This document shows, one piece after another, positions 45,131 through 54,400 of a stretch of DNA of 64,000 nucleotides (position 1 is its first letter; each line of letters begins with the position of its first letter). Location: NCBI RefSeq assembly GCF_029962835.1, contig NC_080577.1, positions 310,001 through 374,000 on the forward strand, written 5' to 3'. The DNA comes from Magnolia sinica. Its lineage: Eukaryota; Streptophyta; Magnoliopsida; Magnoliales; Magnoliaceae. A program made the position numbers and the translations under genes. The notes beneath the pieces were generated by a model. The model had not been told where the DNA came from and did not search any database. It saw only the letters and a program-made list of their open reading frames with translations.

Positions 45131-45850
45131 AGGGTGAAATGCATGGAATTGACCGTGAAGTGAAGGGAATTGACTGTGAGGTGAAGGGGAATCGCCGGGA
45201 ATGACCGTGAAATGCATGGAATTGACCGTGAAGTGAAAGGGGAATCGTCGAGATTAACCGTGAAATGCATGGAATTGACTGTGAAGTGAAGGGAGTTGAC
45301 CGTGAAATGAATGGAAATGACCGTGAAGTGAAGGGAATTGATTGTGAAATGCATGAAATTGACCATTAAGTGAAGGGGAATCACCGGGATTCACCGTGAA
45401 ATGCATGGAATTGATCGTGAAGTGAAGGGAGTTTACCATGAAATGAATGGAAATGACTGTGAAGTGAAGGGAATTGGCCGTGAAATGCATGGAATTGACC
45501 GTGAAGTGAAGGGGAATCGCCGGGATTGACCATGAAATGCATGGAATTGACCGTGAAATGAATGGAAATGACCGTGAAGTGAAGGGAATTGACTGTGAAA
45601 TGCATGGAATTGACCATGAAGTGAAGGGGAATCGTCGGGATTGACTTTGAAATGCATGGAATTGACCATGAAGTGAAGGGAATTGACCGTGAAATGAATG
45701 GAAATGACTGTGAAGTGAAGGGAATTGACCGTGAAATGCATGGAATTGACCGTGAAGTGAAGGGGAATCGCTGGGAACAGTTGTAAAATGCATGGAATTG
45801 ATCACTAAGTAAATGAAATGAATGAAATTGACCGTGAAGTGAATGAAATG
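45129..45850. repeat. 21-bp repeat array A4, open in all three reverse frames
   Basis: About 33 units with periodic GGGGAATCGCCGGGATT-type inserts every ~100-130 bp. On the minus strand frames of 201, 160 and 102 codons overlap in three phases (HFTVNS, FHGQFH, ISRSIP periods of 7), which is expected for a 21-bp unit without stops and does not indicate a protein. Confidence 0.9.
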
Positions 45851-46000
45851 GATTTTCAACCATCGACCATCGACCTGATGGAATCTTGAAAAATAACTAG
45901 GTTGGTTGGCTGAACTAATTGAAATTGACCATGAAGTGAATGAAATGGATTTTCAACTATCAACCTGATGGAATCTTCGAAAATAACTAGGTTGGTTGGC
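45830..46000. repeat. Short tandem duplication next to MULE-3
   Basis: GTGAAGTGAATGAAATGGAT, TTTTCAAC, CGACCTGATGGAATCTT and AATAACTAGGTTGGTTGGCT occur twice, about 100 bp apart. Confidence 0.85.
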
Positions 46001-46005
46001 TAAAG

Positions 46006-46690
46006 CAGGGCTGAAAGTCAGGTGGGTTGGGTTGGGCTGGTGCTCAACCCTAGCCCAACCCAAAGTTCCTATACCTCAACCTTAACCCAACCCAACCCAA
46101 CCCAACCTCGGGTTGGGAATTCTCAACCCAAGCCCAACCTAAGTGAGCTCGGTCGGGTTGGCCGGGTTGGTTGGGTAGATATATGCTAATATTTTCGTTA
46201 TTACGTTAGTCTATTATATTTTAAATACGCATCTTTTTTTTGTACCTGTTATTCCATTTATTATATATATAGTTATTTATCGTAAAGAAGTTCATTTTTT
46301 TCTAAACAAACAAGCTAAAATATAGGATAACTACTCTTTTAAAAGTCATATTGTGTATCAAGCAATCTATTTGGAAGAGAGAAATTCGACGTGTCTTGTT
46401 AGTTCGAGTCATTAGAAATGACTTGGACCAATGAAACCCAACAACATTGGAATTTCCTGTGCCTTCAACACAAACAATTTACACCCAATTATAATTGACT
46501 TATAAGGAACTTATATATCAATCGGGTTCGGGTTGGGTCGAGTAACCCAAGACCTCAACCCGAGCCCAACCCAAGTTTTATCGGGTTGGTGTTTGTATGG
46601 CCCAAGCCCGATATCAAACTCGATACATCCTGCCCAAGCCCAACCCAATGTTGGGTCGGTCGGGTTGAACCCGCCCAACTTTCAGCCCTA
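46006..46690. mobile_element. Non-autonomous hAT element with 8-bp target duplication
   Basis: The ends are CAGGGCTGAAAGTC and (inverted) TAGGGCTGAAAGTT. Flanks are GGCTAAAG (45998-46005) and GGTTAAAG (46691-46698). Subterminal parts are dense in GGGTTGGGTTGGG / CCCAACCCAACCC in opposite orientation; the middle is AT-rich and non-coding. 46699-46904 has no gene. Confidence 0.9.
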
Positions 46691-46904
46691 GGTTAAAGTA
46701 GCTTCTCCTACCTTAAAATCATATATGGTACGTCAAGTAACTCATTTTGGTTTAGAAGATATGCTTGTTAAATGAATAAAGAAAGAAATGAATAAAAAGA
46801 GATAATTTTTTTTATTTTTATTTTTTATGATTATATATTCATATTTATATAAACATGTATTGGAGAAAAATGTAGGGGGAAAAAATTCTCCATGATTTTT
46901 TTTC

Positions 46905-47442
46905 ACGGTGTAATCCCCACCACTTTTGTGGGTCCCATCACAAGGTATATGTCATATCCAAACCGTACATCTATTTGGCAAACTCATATTAAGGCTTGAG
47001 ACGAAAAATAAGACAGATCTAGCTATCAAGTGGACCACACTCTAAAAGGCAGTGGAGGATTAAATGTCTACCATTGAAACCCTTTTTGAGTCACAGAAGT
47101 TTTGGATCATTGTGAAATTTGTTTTTCGTCTACATCCAGGTATTTTTTACCTTATGAATAGATTAGATGGAAAATAAATGTTATGGTGGGCCCTACAAAT
47201 TTTTTAATGATGAAAATCTATTTTCCCACTGCTTTTTGTGGTGTGGTCCCGTTGATCTTTGGATATATATATATATATATATATAATGCCCCGAAATGAT
47301 CTCGAAATACGGATGAGCGTTGTGGATATAATAAATACATAACTGCGGGGCCATGCAACTTTGGTCTCTTTTGAACCGTTCATATGACTCGGAGTTCGAG
47401 GAGCGTTTGTGCTCTTCTTCGAGCGCCAGCCGATCCGCTTCC
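46905..47442. mobile_element. Foldback element, subtype 2, inverted
   Basis: From TGTGGGTCCCATCACAAGG through AAGTGGACCACACTC, GAAACCCTTTTTGAGTCACAG, GGTGGGCCCTAC and an expanded (AT)n at 47263-47284 to CGGAGTTCGAGGAGCGTTTG and the end GCCAGCCGATCCGCTTCC. Confidence 0.8.
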
Positions 47443-47464
47443 GGAAGGAAAGGCGGGGACATTT

Positions 47465-47580
47465 TTGACCTGTGAAAAGCTGTCAGTACAGCTGGGGCTT
47501 ATTCCGGAGAGCTAAAAATAAGTGAGCTTGAAAAGGTTCTTGGGCCATTAATGGGTCGTGCCTGAGGAAATTTCTCTTTA
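47465..47580 (+). repeat. Repeat C, copy 3
   Basis: CCTGTGAAAAGCTGT, CAGCTGGGGCTTATT, GAGCTAAAAATAAGTGAGCT, GGTTCTTGGGCC; next to a subtype-2 foldback. Confidence 0.75.
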
Positions 47581-47634
47581 ATGAAGCGGCACCTTAGTAT
47601 TGAACCAGCCTGACTTTTGGGGAAGTAAAGTACG

Positions 47635-48152
47635 CTTTGCTCCGCGGGTGCTACCCTAACCGTGTAGGGGCCACCTTGATGTATTTTTTGTATATCTACA
47701 CCGTTCACCTGTTTTTTTATATCATTTTAAGGTGATATAGCAAACCATGAGAAATAAAAATCTCAGGTAGACCACACCACTGGAAACAGTGGTGAATAGC
47801 CATTAAAAACTTTTATTGCGCCACAAAGTTTTCGTTCAAGCTGATCTCTGTATTTTCCCTTCATCCAGGTTTTGTTGACATTATTAACATGTTGGATGTC
47901 AAATAAACATTATGAAAACATTATGATGGGCCTTTGGAATTTTTAATGGTGACGCACTCAATCACTACTGCTTTTTTGTGGTGTGGTCCACCTTAGATTT
48001 GGATCTGCTTATTTGTTGGGACATGACCTAAGATAGGGTGGAGAAACGGATGTACGGTGTTGATGTTAGGAAAAAAAGCATCAAGGTGGGCCCCACAGCA
48101 AGGGTAACACCACCAAGGTGTTACTCGGGTGACACCTGATCCGCTCCCGACA
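47635..48152. mobile_element. Foldback element, subtype 3
   Basis: Arms GGGTGCTACCCTAACCGTGT / GGGTAACACC; ACCGTTCACCTGTTTTTTT / AACGGATGTACGGTGTTGAT; GGCCACCTTGATGTATTTTT / AAGCATCAAGGTGGGCCCCA. The centre is as in the other subtypes, with CATTATGAAAA duplicated. Confidence 0.75.
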
Positions 48153-48334
48153 TTCGGTAAAAGGGGGTACGCGACGAAGAAGGTGGATTTCATTCACGTA
48201 GAGTCCTTTTGAGAAAATAATCCCTGCTTACAAGGTAGGGTTTGCCGATGTTTTCCTTTCCCAAACCTGTTATGCCTATGTAAAGTTAATTCCAGGAGAC
48301 GCCAGATCATGGCTAGTGATCAGTACTCTCTGGC

Positions 48335-48765
48335 CCACCATGATGTATGCGATTCATTTACGTTGTTCATCCATTTTTCGGATCATTTGATGGTATAGTC
48401 TAAAAATTTAGGTAGATCCAAAACTCAAGTGAAATATATTATAAGAAATAATGTTGCTTGAATGCTAACCATTAAGAATTTCATGAGGTTCATGAAAGTT
48501 TTGAGTCAAGTTAATATCCATAACTTTTCTTTTACCATGACCTAATCAATAAGTTAAATGTCAATTAAGCATTATAGTGAGCTTTCTTAATAGCAGACAT
48601 TTAATTATTATTGTTTTTCTTATTTTATTGTACACCTTAGATTTAAATATGCTTCAGACTTAAGATACCTTAAAATAATTTTAAAAAATGAACAGACAAA
48701 GTGGGTAAAAAACATACATGATGGTGGGGCCACATAGCACCAACACTAGCCACCTAACTGGTGAC
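48335..48765. mobile_element. Foldback element, older copy
   Basis: Left GGCCCACCATGATGTATGCG, right GTAAAAAACATACATGATGG and GTGGGGCCACATAGCACC; the interior is more diverged. Confidence 0.7.
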
Positions 48766-48770
48766 ATCAT

Positions 48771-49260
48771 TGTTGTTAAAGGATGTCTTAAATTTTAGTC
48801 ATACTCAACCAATTAAGGGACTTAAAGGTCCTTTCGACTCGAAGTCCAGCAATGAGGTATTTGGGATTTTCAGGACGCTTAACCAGTCGAGGGACAGGCT
48901 TGACCAGTTGAAGCCCTGACTCGACTAGTCGAAGGTTACGTAGATGGTGTGCGGATTCCGCGCAGACTACGTAAATTTGAGATGGTCTCTAGGAGGTGCA
49001 TAAGTAGGATTTCTCTATCTATAAATAGGAGTCCCTAAGATCATTCTAAGGTATTTAAAGTTTCTAAATGTATTCTAAGAGTTTTTAAAAGAGTTCTAGG
49101 GTTATAAATTATTTTCATAGTGAAGATCTATGACTTTGTGCCGTGGCTTTTTCTGCAAAAGTTTTCTATGTTAAATCTCTGTATTCTCTTGTGATTGCTT
49201 AGTGCCCTTAGATTGATATCCTAGATCCATATTTGTAATATAGCAACACAAATCCCAACA
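48771..49260 (+). mobile_element. Probable solo LTR
   Basis: TGTTGTTAAAGG ... AATCCCAACA gives inverted TGTTG/CAACA ends. Flanks ATCAT and AGCAT match at 4 of 5. TATAAATAG at 49020-49028 with a plausible transcription start below it. No coding frame or partner LTR. 49261-49864 has short ACAAC repeats near 49310 and no gene. Confidence 0.55.
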
Positions 49261-49864
49261 AGCATCACTAGCCAAACTGTGTCCAATTCCATGAGAGCCA
49301 TACACGCCAACACAACACAACACAACGGACATCAACACAACGGTGCATGACATAGGTGGGAGATCTCGTACGTGAGCCATACTGTTTACATCTTATGGCT
49401 CTGGCCTAATTGTCCTCGGAGCATAAAAATGAACCCCAAAAAACAAACTCAGGTATGCCACTATCACAGTGGACAATCAGGACAGTGATGCAACCAATAG
49501 AAACCTTGCACATTGTACGTGGGAACAACATTTTTTTAATTTTAAACCAAATCCATTTAGAAGGTGAATCCAATGAGGGTATAGTGACAAGAAGAAGAAG
49601 AAAAAAAACAGGCCATTGCAATACTCTGGTGGGTCACGACACACTATTCTAAAAGTTTTAGGAATGATTTTACACGGTGAAGTGCAATTGAGTTTGAATC
49701 TAAATTGATTTTCGGAATCCAATGGTTATTGGATGACTAACAGATTGGATTTTATTAATGGCCCACGTGTTGATTTTGAAGTTAGGCTCACCGTAAAAGC
49801 ATTTGCATTGGATCTGGTCTCCTCTCTGTCACGATCTTTTACTGATCATGTAAGTAACAGCAAC

Positions 49865-50320
49865 GCGGATTGCGTCCTACCCCGCCTGTATACAGCCGGG
49901 AAGGGAAGGAGCTATGATTGGCTACCGCCGTGTATGGGTTTTATCCACACCGTCCATCCCTTTCGCCGTGGACCACACCATAGAAAGCAAAGGTGATAAT
50001 GATGCTTACCTTCGAAACTTTCTTGAGGCCCACCGTGATGTTTATTTGCCATCCAACCTATTCACAAAGTTTATAGACTTAATTCCCACCGTGTGGTTCA
50101 CCTGCGTCTTGGATCACAAATATCCGTCGCCCTTTAAAGCTTTAATTCCCACTGTGTGGTTCACCTGCGTCTTGGATCAGCGTCAGTTTTGGTAGAGTGT
50201 ATTGAAATGATACAAAAAAAAGAATGAACGGCGTGGATGAAACCCATACATCACGGTGGCCCCTCGGAACCCCTGACCGTTTCGAGCTAGAGACGGGCAG
50301 GGGTAGGACGGTATCCGCAT
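49865..50320. mobile_element. Foldback element, subtype 4, just upstream of SGT1
   Basis: Ends CGGATTGCGTCCTACCCCGC and (inverted) CGGATACCGTCCTACCCCTG; arms GTTTTATCCACACCGTCCAT and GAACGGCGTGGATGAAACCC. Inside, a 63-bp tandem duplication (50079 and 50142, TTAATTCCCACYGTGTGGTT). Its right end is about 180 bp from the SGT1 start codon, so it may overlap the promoter. Confidence 0.8.
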
Positions 50321-50499
50321 TCTAGTAATAGAGGGATGAATGTACAGTGGCAATCGGTATCTTTAGGGTCGCTTGCGAGAAGTTTCCAGAAGTCAAGGGG
50401 GTCTCCCATCGACACCCTTTTTCTATGCCACCGCGGATCACCAGCCATTATTGCTCCCAATCGTCTCTCAAATAATCGAATTCGGGTGCAGCGACGACG

Positions 50500-51417
50500 A
50501 TGGCGTCTGATCTGGAAAAGCGAGCGAAAGAGGCGTTTGTCGACGATAACTTCGAACTAGCCGCTGATCTGTACACGCAGGCCCTCGATGTGGATCCGAA
50601 GAACGCTATTCTCTTGGCTGACCGCGCCCAGGCTAACATCAAGCTCACCAATTACACTGGTTTCTATCCTATCCCTGTCGATTTCCTTGCTCTAGGGCTT
50701 GCTTTGTTTATTTATTTATTTATTTATTTATTTATTTTACTTCCACTACTGCTTGCACTCTACTTGTATTATTACATCATCCCTGTCTTTCCTATTATTT
50801 CTGCAATTTTACACATGATTTTGCAAACTACGATTGGAACTATTCCTATCATTCAAGTAATCTCTCTCGTTTTTCTCCCCCTCCTCTCTATCTGTTTCTT
50901 CTCTTTTCCTTTTTCCTTTGTTTTCTTTTCTTTTCTTCTCTCTCTTGGTTTTGAGAGTTCTAGAACCAGATCGATTGGTTTCTATTGCTTCTGGTCAAAT
51001 TCCTCTCGCAGCATCAATGATGTTTAATTGTGCCCGTGCCTACCCTTTTTTCTTAGTCTTGCATGTTCTATGGATTGCAATTTGCATGCTCATAGTATTG
51101 AAAAAGAAGTTTTATTTTGCAGTGTTACAATGCCGTTCATTTCTATTTATTACAGGGACACTTTTTGCATTGTTGCTTCTATTTAGTTTGCTTTCACGAT
51201 TTGACATTGATAAACACGCACACGCATATTTATTGAATATAACATTGACAATGAATCTTTGCTTTTTTGTTTGAGCAGAGGCTGTTGCTGATGCGAACCG
51301 GGCACTGGAGCTGGATCCGTCAATGTCCAAGGCGTACTTTCGTAAGGGGTAACTACTGTGCTCTCTTACCATCTTAGTTGTCTCTGTAGAGGCTGGTGTT
51401 TAATGCTCCTGAGTCCC

Positions 51418-51467
<50 letters not shown>

Positions 51468-54400
51468 ATTTATTATTATTTTTTTCTTTTTTCTTTTAGG
51501 TGTTGGTTTACGTACAATATTCCGATTTGATATATTTGTTTATAGGCTTGCTTGAAATATGGGAATTTAGAAAAGCAGACACCTTTAAACTTCACAGTGC
51601 TCTACTACTTATTAGCTTTCCATCTATCCAACATGGAGAAGAGATACTTCTCTTGTTTTTGGTGCATCTGCTCTATGGTACTACTAATAATGGTTTCTTT
51701 GTCACTCTCCAAGCAATATAACGTCTCTAGTTGACTCTCTACAGTATTTGTAAAGCTAGCACCAAATGGCTGTGACGCAGCTGCTGCCGACAGTGTCTCT
51801 GTTCATCCAAATAATGTTCCAAATATTGGCAATTTATCGATAATACCCCTGATATTATCGGTATCTCCAGGTCAGTGACACTGAAACTGCTGGATCCTGG
51901 AAGTATAAAAATTTCAAAATATTGCCAATATTTTGGATAATATTAGCATACTTGGCAATATTACCAATACCAGCTATACTTTGAGAAAACCTGCTCATAA
52001 AAGTTATTTGTTATCAACGATATTGTAGATAATATCCCCTATACAAGTGTTAATATCCCCAGTACCAGGGAAACATCGGTAAATAGGCAAAAATTGACAG
52101 AAAATTGGAAAATTTTAAAACCCAAAAAATCTCCCTCTTTTTTTTCTTTTCTTTTCTTTCTAGTTCTTTATTTTTGTTTTTGGAAATTTGTTCCTTAGGT
52201 GATTTTGATCAGTCTTGTTTTTTTTATTGAATAAAAGTTTGGATTTGGGGAGAAATTTTGACTTGAAACGAAGACGGGTTAGAACTCAAAGGTGATGAAA
52301 AATCTATGAAAGCTTCATTTTTCAAATGTTCGCATGGATTATAGTAGAAATCCATGTCTATGCATGATTCTTATGTATAGACATGGATTTGTGGCAAAAA
52401 AAATAACATTTGATTTTATATTGGAAAAGGTGCTCATCACTGTTAATTAATGTGGAAATTTTATATATTAATGAGTGCTGGCCAATATATTGATTGGCTA
52501 CAAATTTTGTATATTTATTTTATACTGATTTTTTTTTTTTTTTTTGGACAACATATGATTAAGCCCCGATAAAATGTATAATTGCTTGTCACAATATTTT
52601 GATTCCTACATTTAGAAACATGTCTTTTAACATCTCTTGAAGTTTCATTGAAAAATTCCACCTTTTTCCCAACGTTTTCCCAATGTTTTCCTCAGACATA
52701 GATATTTTCTTTTACTATCGGCGATACCAATACATGTTTCCATATCCCCAGTCATTGATACATGTAATGATACCGAAACTCCGAACACTGCATCCAAACA
52801 ACATTGTACCCATATGAGAAGAAATCACTTTATTGCACAGAGGGATGCTACTTAAAGCAATCTGCAGCATGCGATTTTAAATTTCTCAAAATTTACCCTT
52901 GTAATGTCTAGTAACAGTGAAATAGATTGCTTTACATAAGATAATTGAATTTCCATATTTGTAAAATTTTTATTTATCTATTTTTCAAACATGGCCATCA
53001 AGTGACTTTGTTTAGCCTTCAAGTGGACTACAAAAATCCTCTTCACAAAGGGGCAGTGCCCCTGAAGCACAAAATATATGCTATTACACGCCTACAAGTT
53101 TTTGAGGGGACCGCTTCCACCCGTATCATATAACAAAGTTGGTCGATATGGATATGATATGGCTGTATTAGTTTGGGTGTGAATGTTCCCTAAGTGAAAA
53201 TGATTGTTTGTTTTTCTAGTGAAGCTCTAGTCATTATGCCATGTAAGTTTTTTGGTTAGGACATTCTATTTGAAAAGGGAAACATAGAGCTTAGAGCCCA
53301 TATTCTTCATTCATGCAACTAGTTGGGTTGTTTCGTTTCTTAACATTTCCTTGGGCTCACAAAAGAATTTTGTTATGATTTTTTTTCCTTGGGAGATAAC
53401 GAAACTTTTATTAAGAAAAAGCAAAACCAAAGTAACAACAAGAGGGACACTGAGTGGGTGACCCGAGAACTATCCAAGAAAAGCATGATTACAATCCCTC
53501 AATTTGGAAGAACAAGAGGCCCATTTGATAACTAGTGACCTTGCCCATTTGATAACTTTTGTTATGAATTTATGCACAGTGATCGAGTCTTAGGCACCGT
53601 TTGGTGGATGCCTAAAAATGAATTGATCTCATTTAACTAACAATAATTATGTATTAGAGATCTTGATTGCCAATGCATAATCACTATAAACCGAAATGAG
53701 ATGAACTCATTTTTAGACGTCTACCAAAGAGGACCTTAGTGTTTGTAGTTTTAACTCTTTAGCTCATTAAAACTCAACAAGATCTTTGTGATCAGATTGC
53801 TATGTTGAACATTCATTGACATGTGCGCCTTCACATTTTATGATCAACTTATGTGGGGCTTTCTTCCTTCACGTAGTGTTTATACTAGTGCAAATGTGTC
53901 CTACATCAAATCTTGTTCCCTTTTTTTTTTGGTGGATTATTTTGCATTTATAGACTTTATTATTTATTTTGAATTACCACTTCCTTTCAATCCACTAATT
54001 TGTTCATTTGTTCCGATTAACAGCATTGCATGTATGAAGCTAGAAGAATATCAAACTGCGAAGACGGCTCTTGAAGCAGGTGCTTCTTTGGCACCTGGTG
54101 ATTCTAGATTCACGAAGTTGATTCAGGATTGCGATGAGCGCATAGCAGGTAGCAACTTGCTTTTGGTAACTTGTAATAATTCATTATCAAGGGTAGAGTG
54201 CTTTACAATCTCTAGAAGAAGCATGTTTTGAGAGATGTGCCCTTTACATGGCATTTGGCTTGGTAGGCATCTAAACTTTCTTTTTTTTGAGAGATAATAA
54301 AATTTATTAAAAGCCAACAAAAGGTAGGAAAAGAATACAGGCACAGAGAACAAAACAATGGGAGATCAATTAGCCGTAGCTGGCAAAGCATAAGGCACCC

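Larger units (their letters stand above)
44160..45850 (+). mobile_element. MULE-3: deletion derivative with inverted 21-bp arrays
   Basis: Order: degenerate repeats 44160-44375; array A3 (44398-44775, unit TTCACGGTCAATTCCATGCAT); leader 44776-45060, matching the inverted MULE-1 leader (GAGTGAAATTCATCGCGAAG, then CACCTTATACATGTGAATAT); transposase start at 45061 (MTLIIILCSNGGELVSENNR); then, after about 25 codons, a direct join to array A4 (45129-45850, GGAATTGACCGTGAAATGCAT). The two arrays are in inverted orientation, so the remnant looks like a foldback with a short unique centre. The whole catalytic part is missing. Strand is that of the transposase start. Confidence 0.8.

Noticed and set aside
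45254..45863. Open frames of 201, 160 and 102 codons (HFTVNS / FHGQFH / ISRSIP periods)
   Set aside because: They arise in all three phases of a stop-free 21-bp tandem array; no start context, domain or codon signal.
50660..51027. C-terminal extension of the first SGT1 frame to 175 codons
   Set aside because: Reads through intron 1 (T-rich, hydrophobic nonsense); donor G|GTTTCT at 50660 joins exon 2 in frame with the known TPR sequence.
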